64,000 nucleotides of DNA, taken from positions 558,001-622,000 of the forward strand of contig NZ_VLNY01000001.1 in the NCBI RefSeq assembly GCF_008297975.1, in the 5' to 3' direction. This document shows positions 43,099 to 51,790 of the stretch, piece after piece. This DNA is from Antrihabitans cavernicola. GTDB lineage: Bacteria > Actinomycetota > Actinomycetes > Mycobacteriales > Mycobacteriaceae. The position numbers and the translations under genes were made by a program. Positions within the stretch are counted from its first letter, which is position 1, and the number at the start of each line of letters is the position of its first letter. A model generated the notes under the pieces. The model was not told the DNA's origin and ran no database searches. It saw nothing but the letters and a program-made list of their open reading frames with translations.

Positions 43099-43523
43099 GT
43101 GGTCCTCCTGAAGAAGGGCAGCGTCCACGCGCCGACCCGGGTGAAGACGACCTCGCACTGTGCCCCCTCGTGCAGAGCACCGGCGTCGTCATGGAACTGA
43201 GTGAGCAGCACCGGACCTTCGTCAAGGCGAATCAGCCCGACGACATAGGGTGTGACCGCTTGCCAACCCGCGTTACCGGCGCGGTGCACCGTCGTGAAGG
43301 TCTGGACTTCTCCCCGCCCGGCGACCTCTTCCCAGGTGCGATGGGTCGACCAGCAGTGGGGGCAGACCGAGCGCGGGTAGGCCGCAAACTGCCGGCAGTC
43401 GCCGCAACGCTGCATGATCAAGCGTCCCTCGGCCGCAGCGCGCCAGAAGGGCATGGACAGTCCGGTCGGGGTAGGCGGTGGGACGTCGGCAACGATGTCT
43501 GCGAATTCGGCGTCGATCGTCAT
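43095..43523 (-). CDS. Zn-ribbon/OB-fold (DUF35) protein
   Basis: A 142-residue protein: a rubredoxin-like zinc ribbon with Cys40, Cys43, Cys54 and Cys57, followed by an OB fold (VQTFTTVHRAG, YVVGLIRLDEGPVLLTQF). DUF35 proteins bind acyl-CoA and partner thiolase-fold proteins, as in the steroid-side-chain retro-aldolase pair Ltp2-ChsH2. It is coupled by ATGA overlaps to the two thiolase-fold genes on either side, so the partner is probably one of these. Confidence 0.93.
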   Translation of the reverse strand: MTIDAEFADIVADVPPPTPTGLSMPFWRAAAEGRLIMQRCGDCRQFAAYPRSVCPHCWSTHRTWEEVAGRGEVQTFTTVHRAGNAGWQAVTPYVVGLIRLDEGPVLLTQFHDDAGALHEGAQCEVVFTRVGAWTLPFFRRTT

Positions 43524-44671
43524 GCGACCCGCCCCAAGATCACAGCACCGGCCTCGCTGAGAGTTGCGCCGTTGCCTGTCACCAGCGCGACGTCGATGTC
43601 CGGAATTTGACGCGCACCGCACTCACCGCGCAATTGCCGGACCGCCTCGATGATGTGGGTCATCCCGCCGGTCATGTCCGCCTGTCCCACGCTGAGCTGT
43701 CCGCCGTGGGTGTTGAGCGGATAGTCCCCGGTGGGCGATGTGTCGTGGTCGGCCAGCCATCGACCGAACTCGCCCGGTTTGCACAGGCCGAGGTCCTCCA
43801 AGGTGACGGCTACGACGATCCCGTAGCAGTCGTAGAGTGACAGGAGATCAAGATCATCCAGGCTCACGTGGGCCCGGGCGAGTGCATCTTCCATCGCTGT
43901 TTTCAATGGCCCTGACGTGTAGTCGGGAGCCTGACTGAGCGCACGATGCGAGACGTACTCTCCGGCCCCGAGCACTTCCGCCTGTGGTAGTCCCAGCTCC
44001 GCCCCGCGTTGCGCCGACACGACGATCATCGCTCCGCCACCTGCCATCGGCATGGTCGCCTCGAGCTTGTGGATCGGCGAGGAGATCATCTCGGAGGCGA
44101 GTACGTCCTCCACGGTGATCGGAGTCCCGTAGAAGTAGGCGTTCGGATTGAGCTGCGCATTGCTTCGTTCGCGTACGACGATCTCCGCGAGGTCCTCTGC
44201 CGTGGTCCCGTATCGGTTGATGTGGGCTTGGGCGATCATGGCGTAGGTCGTGTTGGCGCCACTCGCACCGAACGGCACATCGAACTCGCGAATCGGGTTG
44301 CGGTTCTTCGCAACGGCAGCCGGGCGAACATTTCCCGCGACGCAGAGCACCGCTTCGCACATGCCGGCCGCGATCGCCGCTCCTGCCCGCCAGACCATTC
44401 CAACAGGTGACGCACCGCCGAGATCGACGACGTTGGCCATCTTCGGCTTCAGACCGAGGTACTCCGCGACAGTTGCCGGGACGTGCATCGGAGTTTCACC
44501 AACCATCGGGCCGATCAACAGCCCGTCGATCGCATCGGGCTCGAGTCCGGCGTCGAGCACCGCGGCCCTGGCTGCGAGCGCCATCTGTCCGAGAGTGGTC
44601 TCGCTTGTGGTGGACGTACGAACCGATGGCAGCTCCCCCACGCCGATGATGGCCGCGTCGATTCCGCTCAC
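43520..44671 (-). CDS. Thiolase-fold lipid-transfer-protein-like (possible aldolase)
   Basis: A 383-residue SCP-x/Ltp-type thiolase-fold protein. At the position of the nucleophilic Cys the sequence reads GGASPVGMV, so the classical thiolase Cys is missing. LSLYDCYGIVV and LNTHGGQLS are the other landmarks. Loss of the Cys together with an adjacent DUF35 gene matches the Ltp2-type retro-aldolases that release propionyl- or acetyl-CoA from sterol side chains. GTG start overlaps the acetoacetyl-CoA synthetase stop (GTGA). Confidence 0.87.
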   Translation of the reverse strand: MSGIDAAIIGVGELPSVRTSTTSETTLGQMALAARAAVLDAGLEPDAIDGLLIGPMVGETPMHVPATVAEYLGLKPKMANVVDLGGASPVGMVWRAGAAIAAGMCEAVLCVAGNVRPAAVAKNRNPIREFDVPFGASGANTTYAMIAQAHINRYGTTAEDLAEIVVRERSNAQLNPNAYFYGTPITVEDVLASEMISSPIHKLEATMPMAGGGAMIVVSAQRGAELGLPQAEVLGAGEYVSHRALSQAPDYTSGPLKTAMEDALARAHVSLDDLDLLSLYDCYGIVVAVTLEDLGLCKPGEFGRWLADHDTSPTGDYPLNTHGGQLSVGQADMTGGMTHIIEAVRQLRGECGARQIPDIDVALVTGNGATLSEAGAVILGRVA

Positions 44672-46638
44672 AGCGACACCCGACCCGCGAGGTCGGCGAA
44701 CTCGGCAAGACTCTGCCGGTTCCGCAAAGATGTGAATCGTTCGACGTCGAGACCCAAAGCTGCTGCCTTGGCTGCCTTTTCGATGACTTTGCCGTTGTGC
44801 GTATACGGCAGGTCGGTCACTTGATAGATAGCGTGCGGAACGTGACGAGGGGACGCCTGCGCCCGGACGACCTTCCGGATCTGGCTCGCCAGATCCTCGT
44901 CGAGGTTCACCCCCTCCGTCAGTACGACGCAGAGGACGATCTCCTCGCCCGTTGCGATCGGTCGGCCGAAGACCACACTCGCCTCGATCGCCGTCACGTC
45001 GGCGAGCGGCCGGTAGATCTCCGCGGTGCCGATGCGGACGCCACCGGGGTTCAGCGTCGCATCGGAGCGGCCGTAGATGACCACACCGCCGGACACGGTC
45101 TCTTCGGCCAGATCGCCATGAGTCCAAACCCCGGGTAACCCGTCGAAGTACGCCGCCCGATATCGGGCATCGCCGTCCTCACCCCAGAATGTCAGGGGCA
45201 TTCCGAGCGTGGGCTCAGCCAGTACCAGTTCGCCCTTCACTCCGTAGACCGGAACACCCCGACCGTCGAAGACGTGCACCGCCGCACCGAGCACTTTGCA
45301 GGACATCTCGCCGGCGTGAACCGTGTGCAGCTGGGAACCCGAGACGAGCGACGACATCAGTTCGGTTCCACCGGACATGGGTCCGAACCTGGAATCGGGG
45401 CTGACATCGCTCTTCACCCAGAGGTACTGCTCGGGGCTGACCGGCGCACCCGCGGCGAGCACGGTGTGCAGTCGGGACAGGTCGTGCTCGGTGCGCGGCG
45501 AGTATCCGTTGTCGATCATCAGCGACATGTAGCTCGGGCTGGTGCCGAAGACGGTGACCCCGGCCTCGGCGGTGACGCGCCACAGCGCGCCGAGATCCAT
45601 CCCGTCTCCGGACGTCGGGACCGGCGCGTCGTCGTACAGCACGATCGCGGCGCCGCGAGCCAACGCGAAGCTGAGCCAGTGGAACATCATCCACGCCGTG
45701 TTTGTGTACCAGAACAGCACGTCGCCGGGGTCGATGTCCGCGTGAAACGCTTGTTCGCCTTGGGTTTTCAGCAATACTCCGCCGGCAGAGTGCACTATCG
45801 CCTTCGGCTTCCCGGTCGTCCCGGAGGTGTACATGATCAAACCGGGGGCGTTGAAAGCGTATCGCTCCCAAACGAATTCGCCGGTGTCCTTGGCAACCTC
45901 GTTGTACCGGAGGAACTGTGCCTTTGTGCCGATCGTCGGGGTCGCGGTGCTGTCGACATCGCGGTCGGTGAGAACGACGAACTGAAGGTCCGGTAGCGCT
46001 TCGACCAGTCGATCCAGGTCGGCACGGCAGTCGAAGGTCTTGCCGTTGTAGACGTACTCGCTGCACGCGAACAGCACCTTCGGCGAAGCCTGCCCGATCC
46101 GGTCGAGGATGGCGTTGCCGCTGAGCTCCGGAGCGCACGACGTCCAGATCGCGCCGACCGCCGCCGTCGCCAAGAAGGACACGAGGGTCTCTGCGCGGTT
46201 GGTGGAAACCGTTGCGACCACGTCTCCTTCGGACACACCGTGTCGACGCAACCAGCCCGCGACGGCCTCGACCTCGGTGCGCAGATCGCCGAAGGTCCAA
46301 CGCCTGCGGCAACCGTCGACTCCTGCCTCGACGACCGCCAGCGACCTGGTGTCCGCAGCGAGCATGTTCTCGGCGACATTCACCGACCCGTCGTCGAAGT
46401 ACCGTGTGCCGGCCATGTCGCTGGAAGTCGTAACCTCTCGACTGCCGAGGGAACCGGTCAGTCCGGTGAAGTCCCACACGCCTGCCCAGTACTCGGCGGG
46501 GTCCGTGATCGACCAGCGCCACATCGCGTCGTACTCGTCGACTCCGAAACCGTGCTTGGCAGCGAAACGGCCGATGGAGGTCTTGGATGCGACGGCCGGA
46601 TCCGGTCGCCAGGTCACTTCAGGGCGTGCTGAAGACAT
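44668..46638 (-). CDS. Acetoacetyl-CoA synthetase (acetoacetate-CoA ligase)
   Basis: A 656-residue adenylate-forming enzyme of the acetoacetate-CoA ligase type. The phosphate loop MYTSGTTGKPKA is near residues 269-280, then the FGTSPSYM segment, the hinge WTHGDLAEET, and catalytic Lys in PYTHNGKVIEKAAK near the C-terminus. Size and the FWYTNTAWMMFHWL stretch distinguish it from acetyl-CoA synthetase. With the AtoE transporter just upstream it supports use of acetoacetate or another short 3-oxo acid as carbon source. Confidence 0.93.
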   Translation of the reverse strand: MSSARPEVTWRPDPAVASKTSIGRFAAKHGFGVDEYDAMWRWSITDPAEYWAGVWDFTGLTGSLGSREVTTSSDMAGTRYFDDGSVNVAENMLAADTRSLAVVEAGVDGCRRRWTFGDLRTEVEAVAGWLRRHGVSEGDVVATVSTNRAETLVSFLATAAVGAIWTSCAPELSGNAILDRIGQASPKVLFACSEYVYNGKTFDCRADLDRLVEALPDLQFVVLTDRDVDSTATPTIGTKAQFLRYNEVAKDTGEFVWERYAFNAPGLIMYTSGTTGKPKAIVHSAGGVLLKTQGEQAFHADIDPGDVLFWYTNTAWMMFHWLSFALARGAAIVLYDDAPVPTSGDGMDLGALWRVTAEAGVTVFGTSPSYMSLMIDNGYSPRTEHDLSRLHTVLAAGAPVSPEQYLWVKSDVSPDSRFGPMSGGTELMSSLVSGSQLHTVHAGEMSCKVLGAAVHVFDGRGVPVYGVKGELVLAEPTLGMPLTFWGEDGDARYRAAYFDGLPGVWTHGDLAEETVSGGVVIYGRSDATLNPGGVRIGTAEIYRPLADVTAIEASVVFGRPIATGEEIVLCVVLTEGVNLDEDLASQIRKVVRAQASPRHVPHAIYQVTDLPYTHNGKVIEKAAKAAALGLDVERFTSLRNRQSLAEFADLAGRVSL

Positions 46639-46698
46639 GGGAGTGCTCCTTGTCCTTGCTTGTTTCGTTTCGGTTCGAAAGTGCGGGTGTCGGCCGCG

Positions 46699-48147
46699 TC
46701 AGGGCATGACCGGCGGGGCGTAGCTGAATGTGAACGACAGAGCCCAGAACGTGAGAACCGTGATGGGCGCCAGGAAGATGAAGTAGATGAAGGTGAATCC
46801 GACAATCTGGCGCGCCTTGAGCATCACGATGCCAAGCAAAGGCAGCATCCAGAACGGATTGATCAGGTTCGCCAAAGCCTCTGCCCCGCTGTAGGTTTCG
46901 ATCAACCACGCCATGTTGCTGTGCACGTCGCCCGCGGCCCCCATGATGTAGGGAGCTTCGAGTACCCACTTCGCCCCGGCGGACGGTACGAGAATGCCCA
47001 TCACGACCGAGTAGATACCGACGATCAAAGGCAATCCGGCGTGGCCGCCAAGTTGGATGAAGAAGTCGGACAAATAATGCGACAGGGCCTTGCCCTCGCC
47101 GTTGGTCGCGGTGACGAGGATCGCCGCGACACCGGCATAAAACGGGAACTGGATGATGACACCCGAGACGGACGGCACCGCCTTGGTCATCGCCTTCACG
47201 AACCGGATCGGGCGACCATGCAGTAGAAACGCCAGGGACAGGACGATGAACAGGTAATTGTTGAGGTTCGAGATCGCGTGAAAGACACCGACCTTGTGAA
47301 TCGTCGTCCAGATCCAACCGAGCATCACGGCGCCGATCAACACTGTGAGGACAGGACTCCGGCCGAGCCGGTCGCCGGGACGAACCTCATCATCGGCCTC
47401 GACGGTGTCATCGAGGTCGACTCCGAGATCGCGCGCGGTTCGAGCGCGATCGCCACGAGGAGCGGTGGCCCAAGCAATGAGGACCGCGCTGCTGGTCATA
47501 ACCAGAATCATCACGAGGTTCTGCCAGGTGAAGAGGGTCTCCGCAAGTGGGATGAGGCCTGTGATCGCAAGCAGTTCAGGCGGAACACTCGCGGGTGTGG
47601 CATGCAACAGTGCTGCTGAAGAAGAGAGACCGAGCATCGCAGGCCCGCCGACGGACAAGTAGCCGGCGGCGCTTGCCGCCCGGTAGTCCACCTCGAGATC
47701 GGTACGTCGTCCGAGTGCCCGCACAAGGAGCCCGGCAAAGATGAGGCCGAACCCCCAGTTGAGGAGCGAGGTCGCAGTCGCCGCGAAGGCCACCATCGCA
47801 ACCGCTCCGCGTGGAGTACTCGGGATGACGGCAATGCGCTCGATGATCCGTCGGACGGGTGTCGAGGTGGCCAGGGCGTACCCGGTGACCACGACGAGCG
47901 CCATCTGCATCGAGAAGGGCAGCAAATTCCAGAAACCGTCGCCGAAGCTTTGTGAGACCTCAGCGGGCGATGCACCGATAGCGAGCGCCCCAGCACCGAC
48001 GACAAGCACGGCCACCAACACGATCGCGAAGGTGTCCGGGAACCAACGTTCCATCCAGTTCGCGAATCTGAGCGCGAACGCTTCGAGGCCGCGCTGTTTG
48101 GGTGCCGTCTTCGTGATCTGAGTTGGTGGGTCTGTGAGCTGCGTCAT
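46699..48147 (-). CDS. atoE: Short-chain fatty acid transporter AtoE family
   Basis: A 482-residue membrane protein that matches the AtoE (SCFA transporter) family: LEAFALRFANWMERWFPDTFAIVL at the first helix, ATATSLLNWGFGLIFAGLL, and the C-terminal YSVVMGILVPSAGAKWVLEAPYIM motif. AtoE imports short-chain fatty acids such as acetoacetate or butyrate. ATG behind an AAAGG ribosome site. First gene of the eight-gene leftward operon; a candidate promoter and a symmetric operator lie within 120 bases upstream. Confidence 0.92.
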   Translation of the reverse strand: MTQLTDPPTQITKTAPKQRGLEAFALRFANWMERWFPDTFAIVLVAVLVVGAGALAIGASPAEVSQSFGDGFWNLLPFSMQMALVVVTGYALATSTPVRRIIERIAVIPSTPRGAVAMVAFAATATSLLNWGFGLIFAGLLVRALGRRTDLEVDYRAASAAGYLSVGGPAMLGLSSSAALLHATPASVPPELLAITGLIPLAETLFTWQNLVMILVMTSSAVLIAWATAPRGDRARTARDLGVDLDDTVEADDEVRPGDRLGRSPVLTVLIGAVMLGWIWTTIHKVGVFHAISNLNNYLFIVLSLAFLLHGRPIRFVKAMTKAVPSVSGVIIQFPFYAGVAAILVTATNGEGKALSHYLSDFFIQLGGHAGLPLIVGIYSVVMGILVPSAGAKWVLEAPYIMGAAGDVHSNMAWLIETYSGAEALANLINPFWMLPLLGIVMLKARQIVGFTFIYFIFLAPITVLTFWALSFTFSYAPPVMP

Positions 48148-48196
48148 CGGTGACCTTTCGGGCGCTTGCGATCCTTTGGGACCGGCGATGTGACCG

Positions 48197-48225
48197 ATTT
48201 AACTCTGCGATTTTGCCCTCAACAA
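48197..48225 (-). promoter_or_regulatory. Candidate sigma-70-type promoter of the atoE operon
   Basis: Reading leftward, TTGTTG (48225-48220) and TTAAAT (48202-48197) are separated by exactly 17 bases, a good -35/-10 pair placed 50 bases before the atoE start. Confidence 0.55.
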
Positions 48226-48232
48226 TGGACAC

Positions 48233-48264
48233 ATTTGCAGGTCTGCGTGCAAATTTGCAGACCT
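48233..48264. promoter_or_regulatory. Multi-symmetry operator upstream of the atoE promoter
   Basis: AGGTCTGC-N10-GCAGACCT (48239-48264) encloses the perfect 12-base palindrome TGCAAATTTGCA (48248-48259). ATTTGCAG repeats directly at 48233 and 48253, two helical turns apart. It lies 8 bases upstream of the -35, an activator-type position. Confidence 0.65.
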
Positions 48265-48300
48265 AGCTGGTCGGCAATCTGGACGGTCGGCACGGCGAAG

Positions 48301-48543
48301 AACAGTCGCGTGGTCGCTCGTTAGGACAACAATGATTTGCTGGGAGTTCTCCAACCCCGAACCGGCAACCGCTGGCAAAGACCAGACCAGTAGCTGGAGG
48401 TTCAGCGGCTGACCGCACGAAAATTGATCGTCTGCGAGTTCGGCCCTCCGTTTGCTTGGTCGCCGCGAATACTGGTTGGTTATGCGGGTGGGGCGCTTCG
48501 ACAGAGTTGACGGTGGATTGGCTGCGCTTTCTGTTGTCCCACA
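48301..48543. other. Intergenic stretch between the atoE control region and the GAF-like pseudogene
   Basis: No credible gene or hairpin was seen here. The reading frame of the following gene is closed by a stop at 48508-48510, which limits its start to GTG 48544 or later. Confidence 0.5.
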
Positions 48544-49142
48544 GTGTCGGCTGTCCGCGCGAAGCGTGCCGAGGACAGGGCGATTGACCGGATTACGCGG
48601 ATGCGGGAGCAGAGTCGCATCGAGATGAACGAGGCGCTCGACCCGATCGTTCGTAAACTTGGCGAGTTGTCGGTGACCACAGGAGGGGAAGCGCGAGCGG
48701 GGTTGCGGGCGGAGGTCATGGCCTTACGGTCGCCGTCGCGTACAAGGTGGTCGGTCCTGATAGCGGAACCCGGTCATGCTTTTTCGAGTTCCAGTCCGGT
48801 CCGCCGAAGCGGCTGATGCCAACGGATCACCATTGTGGGCGGATGGGTAGCACCCGGTCGGAGTTTGTCGAAGGGACAACGGACGGTAACGCAGCCATCA
48901 GCATGGTCGAACGAGACGATCATCGGTTGTGTATCGATGTCGTGACCGAACCGCCACCTGGGTGGAACGACAAGAAGCGGGATTACCGAACATTCGTGTC
49001 GGTGCCCGTGGTGGCGGGCGGTGTCGCCTACGGGATGCTCACCGTGGATGCGTTGGAGCCGGGTGACCTAGACGAGAACGATGCGAATGTTCTCCGTGTC
49101 CTCGCGGGGCTATTGGCGGTAGCTCTAGACACAGACCGCTGA
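48544..49142 (+). pseudogene. GAF-domain-like protein, apparent frameshift
   Basis: Two overlapping frames together look like one protein. The first reads MSAVRAKRAEDRAIDRITRM, a helical N-terminus, up to about base 48720 and then turns into Arg/Ser-rich noise. From 48720 the next frame reads GLTVAVAYKVVGPDSGTR, then RTFVSVPVVAGGVAYGMLTVDALEPGDLDE, typical of a GAF domain. Joining them needs a -1 shift, i.e. one base lost near 48717-48722. It is either a decayed gene, a sequencing error or programmed frameshifting. GAF proteins bind small ligands or nucleotides. Confidence 0.6.
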
Positions 49143-49218
49143 ACGAAATTTGTCGGTGCACCCGGATAGATTGCGTGCCGACACCTACAGTGATAGAGGA
49201 CAGTGAAAGGAGCTGGTC

Positions 49219-49371
49219 ATGGCCGTGAAGATTACGCCGAAGCCCGATGACCGGGCCGAACGTATAATCGCTGACCCTGATGCCTACTACGCTGCCGCTC
49301 GCGAACGTGCGCGCAGCGAAGTCGAACAAGAAATGCGCCGCGAACAAGAAGCCCGGAAACGCCGCTCGTAA
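49219..49371 (+). CDS. Small charged protein, 50 residues
   Basis: Not recognised by function. ATG preceded by AAAGGAG at ideal spacing. The product begins MAVKITPKPDDRAERIIADP and ends in an alternating Arg/Glu helix (RSEVEQEMRREQEARKRRS), predicted as one long amphipathic helix. The ribosome site and clean composition argue that it is expressed. It follows the GAF-like gene by 76 bases. Confidence 0.7.
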   Translation: MAVKITPKPDDRAERIIADPDAYYAAARERARSEVEQEMRREQEARKRRS

Positions 49372-49474
49372 CGGCTGGTCCAGATGCAGGGCCGCTGCGC
49401 CGCCCAACCTAGTTCGCATAGGCTGGACCGCGACGGCAGACGCCTTGCAGGACAACCGAAGCGACGCACGGTGA

Positions 49475-49633
49475 ACGGACAGGCCCGCGGAGATCGGGCA
49501 GGCGCGTTTCGTACTCCTGACCACCTTCAAGAAGGACGGAACACCGGTCGCGACACCCTTGTGGACCGCGCCCGACGGCGAGCGGCTGCTGACCTGGACC
49601 GAGAAGCAGTCGTGGAAGGTCCAATCGCGGTGA
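49475..49633 (+). pseudogene. Broken PPOX-class F420-dependent flavin-family gene
   Basis: The frame reads TDRPAEIGQARFVLLTTFKK, then DGTPVATPLWTAPDGERLLTWTEKQSWKVQSR and a stop. This is the N-terminal third of PPOX/F420-binding split-barrel proteins. No start codon remains in frame (a stop immediately precedes it) and about 80 C-terminal residues are missing. It lies next to the restriction genes and probably marks the left edge of an insertion. Confidence 0.7.
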
Positions 49634-49720
49634 AGGCGCGGTCACACATGATCGAGCGCAACCTATGCACCCACACCTGGACCTTGAGCGTGCAGATGGC
49701 CGAGGTCTTTGAATCCGCAA

Positions 49721-51790
49721 TCACACGTCGGCGCAATTGGCCGACGACGATCGCAGCAGGTCGGTAAGTTCGGCCAGGAAACCTGGCCGCGCGCCAACCA
49801 CTACGTCGTATACCTCGCGCCAATGCTGCCCGTTAAGTACCTCCTTGTGAGCGGCAGGATTGCGGTAGTTGTTCTTTAAGTCGCGCATCCTGTCAACAGC
49901 TTCGCAGACCTGGCCCAACGGGACATTGTTGCTGTGGAGCACTTCACGAATGGCGCTGCTGGCCGGCCCGTTTCCGCCGCTTGCCGCATTGAACAACATC
50001 TCAAGTATCTGACCAAACGTCCGCGGTCCCTGAAGGGAAGGCACCTCAGGATGCGCCCGTCCCGCTGGTTCGATCACCAGTCCGTGCAAGAGAGCCTCTA
50101 CCGGTGCCAGTAGGCCAAGTACGGGTCCTGAAAAATCAGCGTCGTCGCCAAGAATGAAGCCGACGTATTCAGCTGTTGCAGCCATCGTTTGAACGGCTTT
50201 GTCCAGGCTTGACCAGCAGGGTTCGCCCAGCGCTCCCTTGAGTCGTTTCCTCGACGCGTCGAGTGTTTGCGGCGGGAGTGTGGCCGCAATGGCCTTCAAC
50301 TCTGACAAGCGCTGACGCACCACTCCCTCATGCGCTGCGGTCCGTGGTGCGGGTGTCCATTCGGCAACCAAGTCGCGCACTGCGCGGGCCGTTCGGGCGA
50401 TGTAGCGCGACCATGCTTCGGCGGTAGCCAGATCGTGTGGATTCGGGAACGGCAGCTGTATCGACCACAGTGCGTAGTCATCGTGGGGACGGCGCCACCA
50501 TTCGTCCTGCCGTGGATCGGTGCTTGGGTTCCCCGGGTATATGAGAGCACCGAATTCACTCGTCGCCCCATCGAGACTCGCCAGGTGGCTGTACGCGAAC
50601 AACTGGTAGCCATCCTGCGCCGAGATTCCGCGCGGACGTTTGTACTTCGCGTCTGCCAGCACCACCCGAGCACCGTCCCTGAACATGAAGTCCGGCAGGG
50701 TGGTCGTATTGCTTTGCGACTGGTTCGGTTGAGGTCGTTGCCTCCATGGCCCTGGCGCTTGTATACCCTCGCCGGGCGAGGCGTCGGCTGATAATCGAAT
50801 ATCCCGGAACGCCACGTTGAGCGATTCATGGAGCACCTGCTCCCAGAACTTCTCCGAGAAGACGTGCACGACGAAAGAGTCAGACGAGTCTGCGCCGTCG
50901 GCCGGGGTCGGACCGTATCGGCGGAGTACGTCCAGTGCAGCCTCCACGACCGGCTGCCACTGTCGCTCTAACGCGCTCAGCCACAGCCGCTCACCAACCA
51001 GCAGGGCGCGCTCACGCGGCAGTCGGGAGACGTGGGTCAGATGTCGAGCGAATTGGACCGCGCGGACCTCGACCTTGGAGTTCAGAGCTCGGATCGCCGC
51101 GGGAAGGCGGTCCGAAGCGACCACATGCAGAGCCGAGTTAACAACCTGGAGCACCGGTGTATCCATCGTGAGGTCATCGAAGGTAGCAGTGACCCAGGGC
51201 TGTCCGGTGAACTGCGACAGCATGAGACTCTTGTCGTGCAATCGTCCCTTCGGACTGGTCAGAACGCCCGTTGTCTCGATATAGCGTGGACGTGCCTTGA
51301 ACAAGAGCGGTTCTAGTGCTCTGAGGAATCGTTCCTGGGTGAGTAGACGTGTAAACGCCCGATCCAGCAACCCGGTGAACGACTCGTCTGTTCGGCGCAC
51401 CCCGCTCTTGTCGGCAAGGTTCATCAACGCGATCAAGTCCGCAAACGGGCTGCCGACCACTGCTGATATCGCAGCCTGGGTCTTCGGTGGCGGACACGAC
51501 TCGATGAGTTTCGCTTCACCAACGCCGGTCACCTTCGCCAGGCTCGCGACGACCTCATGGCAGGCGGCGCGGGTCGACCGCAAGTTGAGAAAGTCCAACT
51601 CATAGGCCTTGACATGAGTCGTGGTTCCCGCAGCATGTTCGACCGAACTCGTGGCTACACCTTCCAACGACCACATCTTCGGCAGAATTGTCACCGTCAC
51701 CGTGCCGCCGTGGCCGTCTGCCAGGCTCACGAAACCCGAACGCTTACCCTCCGGGCTGACACGAAACCAAAGTTGATGCCTATCAGTCAT
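49721..51790 (-). CDS. McrC-like restriction subunit: PD-(D/E)xK nuclease with HEPN-like tail
   Basis: A 689-residue protein of the McrC/LlaJI-R2 kind. An N-terminal DUF2357-like region spans about residues 1-330. The nuclease core has PDFMFRDGARVVLADAKYK, giving Asp367, Asp380 and Lys382 of a PD-(D/E)xK site. The last 250 residues are an added helical domain. It ends with LKNNYRNPAAHKE, where Arg643 and His648 form an Rx4H motif like that of HEPN ribonucleases. The start overlaps the end of the McrB-like gene by 8 bases, so the two are coupled. The nuclease call is firm; the HEPN call is inference. Confidence 0.82.
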   Translation of the reverse strand: MTDRHQLWFRVSPEGKRSGFVSLADGHGGTVTVTILPKMWSLEGVATSSVEHAAGTTTHVKAYELDFLNLRSTRAACHEVVASLAKVTGVGEAKLIESCPPPKTQAAISAVVGSPFADLIALMNLADKSGVRRTDESFTGLLDRAFTRLLTQERFLRALEPLLFKARPRYIETTGVLTSPKGRLHDKSLMLSQFTGQPWVTATFDDLTMDTPVLQVVNSALHVVASDRLPAAIRALNSKVEVRAVQFARHLTHVSRLPRERALLVGERLWLSALERQWQPVVEAALDVLRRYGPTPADGADSSDSFVVHVFSEKFWEQVLHESLNVAFRDIRLSADASPGEGIQAPGPWRQRPQPNQSQSNTTTLPDFMFRDGARVVLADAKYKRPRGISAQDGYQLFAYSHLASLDGATSEFGALIYPGNPSTDPRQDEWWRRPHDDYALWSIQLPFPNPHDLATAEAWSRYIARTARAVRDLVAEWTPAPRTAAHEGVVRQRLSELKAIAATLPPQTLDASRKRLKGALGEPCWSSLDKAVQTMAATAEYVGFILGDDADFSGPVLGLLAPVEALLHGLVIEPAGRAHPEVPSLQGPRTFGQILEMLFNAASGGNGPASSAIREVLHSNNVPLGQVCEAVDRMRDLKNNYRNPAAHKEVLNGQHWREVYDVVVGARPGFLAELTDLLRSSSANCADV

